From positions 1 to 11,854 of the forward strand of contig JADFON010000029.1 in the NCBI GenBank assembly GCA_022562855.1: a stretch of DNA of 11,854 nucleotides, written 5' to 3'. The notes beneath the pieces are model-generated. The model ran no database searches, had not been told where the DNA came from, and worked only from the letters and a program-made list of their open reading frames with translations. The stretch's first letter is position 1; each line of letters opens with the position of its first letter. Of the stretch, positions 5,322 to 11,854 are shown piece by piece. The DNA comes from Candidatus Zhuqueibacterota bacterium. GTDB lineage: Bacteria > SM23-31. A program made the translations under genes and the position numbers.

Positions 5322-6484
5322 CAGTTACTTTTCCTCCTGACTATCATTCGCGCTAATTTTTCCCTTGAAGCACGCTCTATATCTTCCGGGACGTTTTGTC
5401 CTGTCGTGATATACGATACCGGTTTTTTCACCTTTGAGAGCAGGTTCAGTATCATTCCAAGGCTCGTTGTTTCATCAATTTTTGTCAGGAGAAGTCTGTT
5501 ATATTTTAGTTTTGAGAACTTTGCAGCCGCATCGACAAGATCGCCGAATCTCGTTGTAATGCTCAGAACAAGATGTGTCTCGTCCGGCTGAGCATTCAAG
5601 ACAAGCTTTTGCATTTCCGAGAGCCGTTGACTATCCTGCTGGCTCCTGCCGGTTGTGTCAATGTAAATAATGTCCATATCATGATAGTTCTTAACAGCTT
5701 TTTTCATATCTTCAGGGGTATAGACGACAGTAAGGGGTATTTCTGCAATATTCGCAAATGTTCTTAGTTGGTCAATAGCTCCGATTCTGAAGGTGTCGGA
5801 TGAAACCAGCGCTACTTTTTTCTTATTCATCAACTTTTGGTTTGTTGCCAATTTCGCTATAGTCGTCGTCTTACCTACTCCGGTCGGTCCAACAAGCATA
5901 ATCACTTTTGGTCTTCCGGCAATCGTTCGCTGTTCATTGTTCACGGTTATCATCGATCCGATTTTCTTCAATAATACTGATAACACGATTCGCAAATCAC
6001 GGTTTTGTTCCTGGGTTAATTCATTATGTATTTCTTCGACTAACGATCTGGCAAGGTATTCTTCAACCTCGTTATCGAGAAGCTGTTTCATGACAATTTG
6101 AAGATTTTGCGGGAATGCGGGAACGCTTTGATATTTTAGAAAACTACTTACTTGTGCGACACTCTGTTTCAATTCATCCATATCAGCTTGCAAAGTCATC
6201 AGGTTACTACCGGGTGCAGAGGGGCGGTAAAAAGATCTTTCCGGTACAGCAGCCTGAGATACCGTCGATACCGCAGGAGAATGCGTGGTCGTATAAGGCG
6301 TTATCGGTTTTGCCCCTTTATCTATCGCAGCCAGAACTTCTATCTCTTCCTTGCCCGAAAAATCGAGTAAGTTTCCGGACTTTACTTTAGTGGATTTGAG
6401 TATGACTGCATCGGAACCAAGTTCTTTTTTGGTTTTTGCAATCGCTTCTTTTAAAGTTGGCGCTACAAATTTCTTAATCATCAT
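5321..6484 (-). CDS. flhF: Flagellar placement GTPase FlhF (SRP-like)
   Basis: FlhF is an SRP-type GTPase that marks the site of flagellar assembly at the membrane. The 387 residues comprise a basic N-terminal part with 'MMIKKFVAPTLKEAIAKTKK' (1-20), a Thr/Ser/Pro-rich linker (about 60-95), a helical N domain (about 100-185) and the GTPase domain. Within that are G1 'GPTGVGKTTT' (199-208), the SRP-type 'SSDTFRIGAIDQLRTFA' (228-244), G3 'DTTGR' (276-280), G4 'TKID' (334-337) and 'TTGQNVPEDI' (360-369). All nucleotide-binding motifs look intact. The first of two tandem ATG codons is preferred because GGAGGT lies 10 bases before it. The gene starts inside the end of flhA with an 11-base overlap and shares one base with flhG. 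Confidence 0.97.
   Translation of the reverse strand: MMIKKFVAPTLKEAIAKTKKELGSDAVILKSTKVKSGNLLDFSGKEEIEVLAAIDKGAKPITPYTTTHSPAVSTVSQAAVPERSFYRPSAPGSNLMTLQADMDELKQSVAQVSSFLKYQSVPAFPQNLQIVMKQLLDNEVEEYLARSLVEEIHNELTQEQNRDLRIVLSVLLKKIGSMITVNNEQRTIAGRPKVIMLVGPTGVGKTTTIAKLATNQKLMNKKKVALVSSDTFRIGAIDQLRTFANIAEIPLTVVYTPEDMKKAVKNYHDMDIIYIDTTGRSQQDSQRLSEMQKLVLNAQPDETHLVLSITTRFGDLVDAAAKFSKLKYNRLLLTKIDETTSLGMILNLLSKVKKPVSYITTGQNVPEDIERASREKLARMIVRRKSN
5333..5338 (-). promoter_or_regulatory. Ribosome binding site of flhG inside flhF
   Basis: A perfect AGGAGG lies in the last codons of flhF, 11 bases before the flhG ATG at 5321. It is among the strongest sites in the window and decides the flhG start. Confidence 0.8.
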
Positions 6485-8543
6485 AAGTGCTGATACCTCC
6501 CTCCGATTCTACCTTTACGGTTGGGGTTAGTTCGCCGTAGGATAGTGTTATTAGACCCGGCAGCACCGATTCTATCAATGAATGAAAGTGCATTCTGATA
6601 CCGGGTGAGGTTATTATAATTGGTGAATATCCTTTTGAAACCATTTCTTCAATTTTTGCGGATAATTGTTTGAGTATTTTATCCATAACATCCGGTGGCA
6701 GGCTCATAGCCCCGCCAACCTTTGCCGCTTCTTTTACCAGGTCATCGATCGTCTGTTCATCGCGGGGGTCGAGAGTCAAAGCATGTATCTTGTCATCGTC
6801 GGATTTGAACATCTGCGTGATAGTATGGCTTAAAGACCGACGGACATATTCCGTCAATATCGTAACATCCCTTGTTGTGGGTATATAATCTGCCAGGGTT
6901 TCAAGAATAGTTATCATGTCACGTATGGGAATTCTTTCTTTGAGCAGGTTCTGGAGCACTTTTTGTACCGCCCCCACACTGATTTGAGGTATAACTTCTT
7001 CTACAACAGTCGCATTTTCTTTCTTTATATTATCGAGTAGTGACTTAGTATCCTGCCTGCTGACAATATTTGCTGCGTTATTCTTTATTATTTCCATGAG
7101 ATGAGTTGCAATAACCGCAGACGCTTCAACTACCGTATAGCCGGCTAATTCCGCTTCTTCTTTCTTCTCCTCTTCGATCCAGTATGCTTTCAATCCAAAG
7201 GCAGGTTCGGTTGTCTCTGTCCCTTCAAGATCCGATGTAGCCGTACCGGGGTTCATAGCAAGATGCATTCCAGGATATACTTCATATCTCGATATCTCGA
7301 CACCCCGTATCTTAAATACATATTCATTTGTGTCCAACTGAACATTATCCCGTATCCGTATCGGCGGTACAACAAAACCCATTTCGGATGCTATTTGCTT
7401 ACGCATCGTCTTAACACGTCCGAGCAGATCGCCCCCTTGTTCCACATCCACAAGAGGTATTAAACCGTACCCGATCTCCAATTCAAGAGGATCGACCTGC
7501 AAATAACCCTCAATTTTTTCTTCCGGCTCCGGTGGAGCCACCTCTTCATCGGCAATTTTTTCAGCACTAACCTTCTGTGATTGCATACTAAGGTATCCCA
7601 TACCCGCGGAAATTAAACAAAGAATAAAAAACGGAATAAACGGCAATCCCGGCGCCGCTCCAAAAACGAAAAGTGCACCGGAAACTATAAAGAGCGCTTT
7701 GGGTTGCGCAAGCAACTGTTTCTGTAAATCAGTTCCGAGATTTGATTCTGACGCCGCACGCGTCACAAGGATACCCGCGGCTGTTGAAACGATGAGCGCA
7801 GGAATTTGAGATACAAGACCGTCACCGATCGTCAATATGGAATAAGTCTGGATTGATTCGGTAAAAGACATATCCATTTGAATTATACCGATAAAAAATC
7901 CAGCCAATAAATTTATTCCGGTTATGATGAGAGATGCTATGGCGTCACCTTTTACAAACTTGGCGGCACCGTCCATTGCTCCGTGGAATTCTGCCTCACG
8001 CGATATTTCCTGTCTCCGGATCCGGGCTTCTTCGTCCGTAATCCCTCCCGCATTTAAATCAGCATCTATCGCCATCTGCTTTCCAGGCATCGCATCAAGC
8101 GTAAAACGAGCCGCAACTTCGGCTATACGTCCGGCGCCTTTGACAATAACAAGGAAATTTATGAGAACAAGAATAATGAATATTATAAATCCGACAACAT
8201 AATTCCCCTGGGTAACATATGTTCCAAAGGATTCAATTACCTCACCTGCGTATGCCTCCCCGAGGATCAGACGCGTGGAAGCAACATTCAGCGAGAGACG
8301 AAACAATGTTAAAATCAGTAATAAACCTGGAAATACTGCCAGATCCAGTGGCTTAACGATATATAACGCCACAATTAACACCACCAGTGAAAAGGTGATG
8401 TCAAATGTTAATAGAATATCGAGTATCCACGTCGGCAGCGGTATCAACATCAGGATCAAGATACCGATAACCGCGATTGCGAGAAAAACGTCGCTATTCT
8501 TGGTTATTGCTTTAAATAACCTACTTGAGGTTGTTGCTTCCAT
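6474..8543 (-). CDS. flhA: Flagellar export gate protein FlhA
   Basis: FlhA forms the nine-subunit ring of the flagellar export gate. It couples the proton motive force to export and receives chaperone-substrate complexes on its cytoplasmic domain. The 689 residues are normal length. Eight hydrophobic segments fall within about 20-320. Between segments 4 and 5 lies the FHIPEP-family cytoplasmic loop, with 'GRIAEVAARFTLDAMPGKQM' (138-157), 'EFHGAMDGAAKFVKGDAIA' (185-203) and an Asp in KGDAIA (D200) that corresponds by motif to the export-critical Asp208 of Salmonella. A linker (about 322-345) leads to the cytoplasmic domain (about 346-680). The ATG follows the flhB stop by five bases. There is no clear ribosome site, so coupling to flhB translation is likely. 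Confidence 0.98.
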   Translation of the reverse strand: MEATTSSRLFKAITKNSDVFLAIAVIGILILMLIPLPTWILDILLTFDITFSLVVLIVALYIVKPLDLAVFPGLLLILTLFRLSLNVASTRLILGEAYAGEVIESFGTYVTQGNYVVGFIIFIILVLINFLVIVKGAGRIAEVAARFTLDAMPGKQMAIDADLNAGGITDEEARIRRQEISREAEFHGAMDGAAKFVKGDAIASLIITGINLLAGFFIGIIQMDMSFTESIQTYSILTIGDGLVSQIPALIVSTAAGILVTRAASESNLGTDLQKQLLAQPKALFIVSGALFVFGAAPGLPFIPFFILCLISAGMGYLSMQSQKVSAEKIADEEVAPPEPEEKIEGYLQVDPLELEIGYGLIPLVDVEQGGDLLGRVKTMRKQIASEMGFVVPPIRIRDNVQLDTNEYVFKIRGVEISRYEVYPGMHLAMNPGTATSDLEGTETTEPAFGLKAYWIEEEKKEEAELAGYTVVEASAVIATHLMEIIKNNAANIVSRQDTKSLLDNIKKENATVVEEVIPQISVGAVQKVLQNLLKERIPIRDMITILETLADYIPTTRDVTILTEYVRRSLSHTITQMFKSDDDKIHALTLDPRDEQTIDDLVKEAAKVGGAMSLPPDVMDKILKQLSAKIEEMVSKGYSPIIITSPGIRMHFHSLIESVLPGLITLSYGELTPTVKVESEGGISTYDD
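6495..6500 (-). promoter_or_regulatory. Ribosome binding site of flhF inside flhA
   Basis: GGAGGT, encoding two glycines near the FlhA C-terminus, stands 10 bases before the flhF ATG at 6484 and favours the first of two adjacent ATG codons. Confidence 0.8.
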
Positions 8544-8548
8544 TGATT

Positions 8549-9631
8549 TTAAGCCGTTTTATTGTTTTTAAGACGGTATACATAAGCAAGAATTTCCGCT
8601 ACTGCCTTGAACAGTTGGTCGGGTATAAAATCGCCGACATCGACGGCTTTAAAAAGCGCCCAGGCTAACGGTTTGTCTTCTACTATAGGTACATCATTTT
8701 CAAGTGCAATTTTTCTTATCTTAATTGCCACTTTCTTCCTGCCTTTTGCGATTACTTTCGGGGATTCCATATCCCCCGGCGTATACTTTAATGCGATAGC
8801 CACCTCTACCGGGTTTGTAATAACAACATCCGCTTCAGGCACTTCGTCCATCATCCGGCGCCGGGACATCTCCCGCTGAATACTTCTTATGCGCGCCTTT
8901 ATGTTTGGATCACCTTCCATTTGCTTTACTTCTTCTTTGATTTCCTGTTTTGTCATTCGAATACTTTTTTCATAATCGAATTTTTGAAATATAAAATCTA
9001 AAATAGCAATAATAATAAGCGCCGCCGTAATTTTCAGACCCAATACAAATGCAGCCGAGCCGACAAAACCTAAAACCTGCATAGCCGACTGGTCCATCAA
9101 GGGCACATAATCTTCAATCTCACTTTTGATAGAATAATAAGCGATTAATCCTATCAATACAATCTTGAAAATGTTCTTAATGAGTTCAACAAATGCCTTT
9201 TTTGAAAATAGAACTCTTTTAATTCCCGATAGAGGATTGATTTTCGAGAATTTCGGTTTTATCGGTTCAAATGTAAAAAGAGGACCGACTTGCAGTAAAT
9301 TGATTGCCAGACCTACCACCATGATCGTCCCGGCAAACGGCAGAAGAATAGTCAGGAAACCGGTAGCGGCAATACTTAGATAGTCCTGCAAGTTATTCGC
9401 GTTTATATTTATTACATTAATATTTTCAAAGATCAACCTGCTGTAAAGGGACAATTTGTCTATCATGGATCCACCGGCAAAGTAAAAAAACAACACTGAG
9501 ACCAACAAAATAGCCGAAGAATTTACTTCAGTACTCTTTGCAACTTGACCCTTTTTTCGGGCATCCTCTCTCCTTTTTGGAGTTGCCGGTTCGGTGCGGT
9601 CTTGTGCTTGATTTTCACCCTTTTCCGCCAT
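8549..9631 (-). CDS. flhB: Flagellar export switch protein FlhB with NPVE in place of NPTH
   Basis: FlhB sits in the export gate and switches substrate class from rod-hook to filament; the switch depends on self-cleavage between Asn and Pro of a conserved NPTH loop. The 360 residues show the basic N-terminus (TEPATPKRREDARKKGQVAKS, about 13-33), four membrane segments (about 40-52, 88-112, 150-167, 186-214), a basic cytoplasmic linker (about 218-262) and the C-terminal domain. The motif here is VVITNPVEVAIALKY (269-283): N273 and P274 are kept, but Thr-His is replaced by Val-Glu. The rest (VIAKG at 293-297, DVPIVEDKPLAWALF, FKAVAEILAYVYRL) is ordinary, so the protein looks functional. The ATG lies 17 bases after the fliR stop, with a weak AGGAT upstream. 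Confidence 0.97.
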   Translation of the reverse strand: MAEKGENQAQDRTEPATPKRREDARKKGQVAKSTEVNSSAILLVSVLFFYFAGGSMIDKLSLYSRLIFENINVININANNLQDYLSIAATGFLTILLPFAGTIMVVGLAINLLQVGPLFTFEPIKPKFSKINPLSGIKRVLFSKKAFVELIKNIFKIVLIGLIAYYSIKSEIEDYVPLMDQSAMQVLGFVGSAAFVLGLKITAALIIIAILDFIFQKFDYEKSIRMTKQEIKEEVKQMEGDPNIKARIRSIQREMSRRRMMDEVPEADVVITNPVEVAIALKYTPGDMESPKVIAKGRKKVAIKIRKIALENDVPIVEDKPLAWALFKAVDVGDFIPDQLFKAVAEILAYVYRLKNNKTA

Positions 9632-9648
9632 CGCAAACTATCCTACCG

Positions 9649-10428
9649 TTAACCCATCACTTGTATGATTTTCAGAATCGACACCTCAAACTCATCCATC
9701 AATTTTCCAAATACATAAGTAAATAATGGCAAAGACAATCCCAGCATTAACATTCCTACAGATATTTTGAGCGGAAAACCGACGATAAAGATATTCATTT
9801 GCGGAACTGTTCTTGCAATAATTCCCATGACGAAACTTGTCAAAAAAAGAGCAACCAATATCGGACCACCGATTTGCAGCGCTATTTTAAAAATTGTTGT
9901 ACTCATTGCTATTATCTGGTCTGTTACTAAACTTGTAAAATTTGCCGTCCCTAACGGAATCACAATAAAACTGCTTCGTAAAGCGTTAAGCAAAAAATGA
10001 TGCCCGTTAATTATCAAAAACAAGAGCAACGAAATGACGTATTTGAATTGAGCCATTATCGATACCTGATCACCCGACAGAGGATCAATAATATTGACTA
10101 TCCCGAAACCCATATCAAGCCCGATGAGTTCGCCCGCCATTTGTATCCCGACAAACATGAAATTCGTTGCCAATCCGATTATGAGTCCGACTATCACTTC
10201 CTTAAGCACCATCACAAAAAACGGCAAAAAATCTATGGGAATCAGGAAATCTCCTGCCTCGATCAGTGGAAACAATACCCAACTGACAAAAAAAGCCAGA
10301 CCCGCTTTTACCGGAATCGGAATTGACGAATAGCCAAAAATCGGCACCGTTGAAAGGATCGTTGCTATTCTGACAAATCCAATGAAAAAGACTATAAACT
10401 GGTGATACGTTATGTTTTGAAATTCCAT
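9649..10428 (-). CDS. fliR: Flagellar export gate protein FliR
   Basis: FliR is the single-copy subunit that, with five FliP and four FliQ, builds the export channel core. The 259 residues are mostly hydrophobic, with about six or seven segments. Family marks include 'FIGFVRIATILSTVPIFG' (15-32), 'KEVIVGLIIGLATNFMFVGI' near 96-115, 'AGELIGLDMGFGIVNIIDP' after it, and 'ISLLLFLIINGHH' near 151-163. Length is normal. It starts one base after the fliQ stop (TGATATG) with no separate ribosome site, so its translation probably depends on fliQ. Confidence 0.97.
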   Translation of the reverse strand: MEFQNITYHQFIVFFIGFVRIATILSTVPIFGYSSIPIPVKAGLAFFVSWVLFPLIEAGDFLIPIDFLPFFVMVLKEVIVGLIIGLATNFMFVGIQMAGELIGLDMGFGIVNIIDPLSGDQVSIMAQFKYVISLLLFLIINGHHFLLNALRSSFIVIPLGTANFTSLVTDQIIAMSTTIFKIALQIGGPILVALFLTSFVMGIIARTVPQMNIFIVGFPLKISVGMLMLGLSLPLFTYVFGKLMDEFEVSILKIIQVMG

Positions 10429-10429
10429 A

Positions 10430-10699
10430 TCAATGAGCGATCAGTTGAATCGATCTGAACAATTCCTCCGTAAACAATTGCATTACCTGCAGAATCCAGG
10501 GGGCAAAAACGACTAATGAAACTATCACGATTACGATTTTCGGTATAAATGTAAGCGTCATTTCGTTAATGGATGTCACTGCTTGAAAAATACCAATCGC
10601 AAGACCGACAATCAGCGCCAGTCCAAGCATAGGTGAAGACACCAGCAAAACCGTAAATACGGCAGTTTGAGCAATGTTTATTACAAATTCTTCAGTCAT
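10430..10699 (-). CDS. fliQ: Flagellar export gate protein FliQ
   Basis: FliQ packs around the FliP-FliR core as four copies of a helical hairpin. The 89 residues are exactly the family's size, with two membrane segments (about 14-37 and 53-76) and the conserved turn 'IFQAVTSINEMTLTFIPK' (37-54). The ATG has AGAAGG about 10 bases upstream. A 67-base gap separates it from fliP; I see no promoter or terminator in that gap. Confidence 0.96.
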   Translation of the reverse strand: MTEEFVINIAQTAVFTVLLVSSPMLGLALIVGLAIGIFQAVTSINEMTLTFIPKIVIVIVSLVVFAPWILQVMQLFTEELFRSIQLIAH

Positions 10700-10766
10700 A
10701 TCACTATTGCCTTCTTATAATTTATTTAAACACTCATTAAGCTATTTGATATCTACCATTTCCTCG

Positions 10767-11534
10767 TTATCCGAAACTGGTAACAATAGACGTGACAATT
10801 AAGTACCAGCCGTCCACCAGGACAAACAAAAGAACTTTAAAGGGTAATGAAATCATTATCGGAGGCAGCATCAACATACCCATAGACATGAGGATGGATG
10901 CAACAATCATATCAATCATAAGAAACGTGACATATATCACGAATCCGATTTGAAAGGCAATCCGTAGTTCTGATACAACAAACGCCGGCACAAGAGCCTG
11001 CAACGGTATATCCTCCGGTGTTGCCGGTTTTTCCTCACTGGCAAATCTCATAAATAGCATCAAATCCTTGTCGCGCGTTGTCTCAAGCATAAACCGCTTG
11101 ATGGGTTTAATCGCCTCTGCAAATGCTACGGTATCGGATATCTCTTCGGCAAGATACGGTTGTAATGCTGTGTCATTTATTTGCTTCCATACCGGACCCA
11201 TAATAAAAAAAGTAAGAAAGAGCGCCAGACCGATCAATATCTGGTTTGATGGCATTTGTTGAGTACCCAATGCCTGCCTGATAAAATGAAATATAATTAC
11301 AATTCTAGTAAACGCTGTGGTAAGTATGAGAATCGCCGGCGCAAGAGACAGGATTGTCAGTAATGCTAATATTTGGAGCGAAATAGCCACATCCCCCGTA
11401 TCCCTCGCTTCATCGAAGCTGAACGATATATTTGGCAGTGTCAACAGTTTGTCTTGGGCAAATAATGTATTATTACCAAGGATAAATACGAGAAACACGA
11501 ATAAAACTATTGTAAATATATTTTTTTTCATCAT
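10767..11534 (-). CDS. fliP: Flagellar export gate protein FliP, with signal peptide
   Basis: FliP is the main pore-forming subunit of the export channel (five copies). The 255 residues begin with a signal peptide: MMKK, a hydrophobic core (about 6-19), and a likely cut after NTLFA (residue 26), as is usual in flagellar FliP. The family signature follows: 'AFTRIVIIFHFIRQALGTQQ' (74-93) with 'PSNQILIGLALFLTFFI' (95-111), a periplasmic loop (about 115-180), 'PAFVVSELRIAFQIGF' (183-198) and 'MLMLPPIMISLPFKVLLFVL' (220-239). The start overlaps the fliO stop by four bases (ATGA), with no separate ribosome site. Confidence 0.98.
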   Translation of the reverse strand: MMKKNIFTIVLFVFLVFILGNNTLFAQDKLLTLPNISFSFDEARDTGDVAISLQILALLTILSLAPAILILTTAFTRIVIIFHFIRQALGTQQMPSNQILIGLALFLTFFIMGPVWKQINDTALQPYLAEEISDTVAFAEAIKPIKRFMLETTRDKDLMLFMRFASEEKPATPEDIPLQALVPAFVVSELRIAFQIGFVIYVTFLMIDMIVASILMSMGMLMLPPIMISLPFKVLLFVLVDGWYLIVTSIVTSFG

Positions 11535-11854
11535 TTAGGACGTTTTAAAAATTTTGATAATATTTCCCCGAATTGATTTCCGGCAGAATTCGACACATTT
11601 TTTTCCTCTAAACTACCCCGGATAAACTCTTCATAAGCCTCCTTTTCCAATTCTGTTATCAGGTTCATTTGAGATTCTGTAGCTGACAAAACTAATATTT
11701 TCCCTGCAGCCTCAACTAACAATAAGGATTTTTTCGGGCCCACATACGTTGTGCTCAAAACTTGAATAGCTTTATTCCTGCTGGTAAACTCCCGCCTGTT
11801 GTAAACAAATTTTCTGAGTAAATAGACCGAAGCAAAGATCAACACAACTACAAG
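11531..11854 (-). CDS. fliO: Flagellar export assembly protein FliO (5' end beyond window)
   Basis: FliO helps assemble or stabilise the FliP ring. The visible 107 codons have no stop up to the window edge, so the start is outside. A GTG at 11845 could start, but it would cut into the membrane segment, so I read through it. The end of a hydrophobic segment (VVVLIFASVYLLRKF) is followed by the FliO core 'IQVLSTTYVGPKKSLLLVEA' (about 30-49 of the visible part) with 'GKILVLSATESQMNLITEL', then a charged tail. The 4-base overlap with fliP gives strong context support. Confidence 0.9.
   Translation of the reverse strand, partial: LVVVLIFASVYLLRKFVYNRREFTSRNKAIQVLSTTYVGPKKSLLLVEAAGKILVLSATESQMNLITELEKEAYEEFIRGSLEEKNVSNSAGNQFGEILSKFLKRPK

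Noticed and set aside
11531-11845. GTG at 11845 as the true fliO start
   Set aside because: The frame stays open upstream to the window edge with hydrophobic codons, and starting there would truncate the membrane segment FliO needs.

Overview
The window is a single co-directional block on the minus strand, read from high to low coordinates. It holds the core of a bacterial flagellar export and assembly locus followed by a less familiar tail. Order in the direction of transcription: fliO (5' end cut by the window edge), fliP, fliQ, fliR, flhB, flhA, flhF, flhG, a 79-residue membrane protein, fliA, a 104-residue charged protein, an HDOD protein, a small GAF-like protein, and a two-segment membrane protein that runs off the other edge. 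No gene on the plus strand, no RNA gene, no mobile element and no CRISPR array was seen. The composition is AT-rich. The order fliOPQR-flhB-flhA-flhF-flhG-fliA is widespread, so it does not fix the taxon. Weak ribosome sites on many genes and the HDOD/GAF tail make a member of the FCB assemblage (Ignavibacteria/Calditrichota-like) my guess, with low confidence.

Region 3381-11854 is compact: neighbouring genes overlap by 1-11 bases or are separated by at most 67. FliO/FliP/FliQ/FliR/FlhB/FlhA form the export gate in the inner membrane, FlhF and FlhG set flagellar position and number, and FliA is the sigma-28 factor that switches on late flagellar genes. The FlhB self-cleavage motif reads NPVE instead of the usual NPTH, which is the most notable deviation in the canonical genes.

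Region 1-3380 differs in spacing: gaps of 128 and 263 bases appear, and both carry promoter-like sequence. A sigma-28-like site (TAAA-N15-TACGATAA) sits across the fliA stop codon and would drive the 104-residue protein and the HDOD gene. The gap before the GAF gene holds a close match to a sigma-54 -24/-12 promoter, a weaker sigma-28-like site, and a repeated module with an inverted repeat at the distance expected for an activator-binding region. My inference is that the tail is a separately controlled, flagellum-linked signalling/envelope module: HDOD scaffold, GAF-like sensor, and a membrane protein with an AMIN-like and TPR-like periplasmic part. Its function is not established from the sequence.
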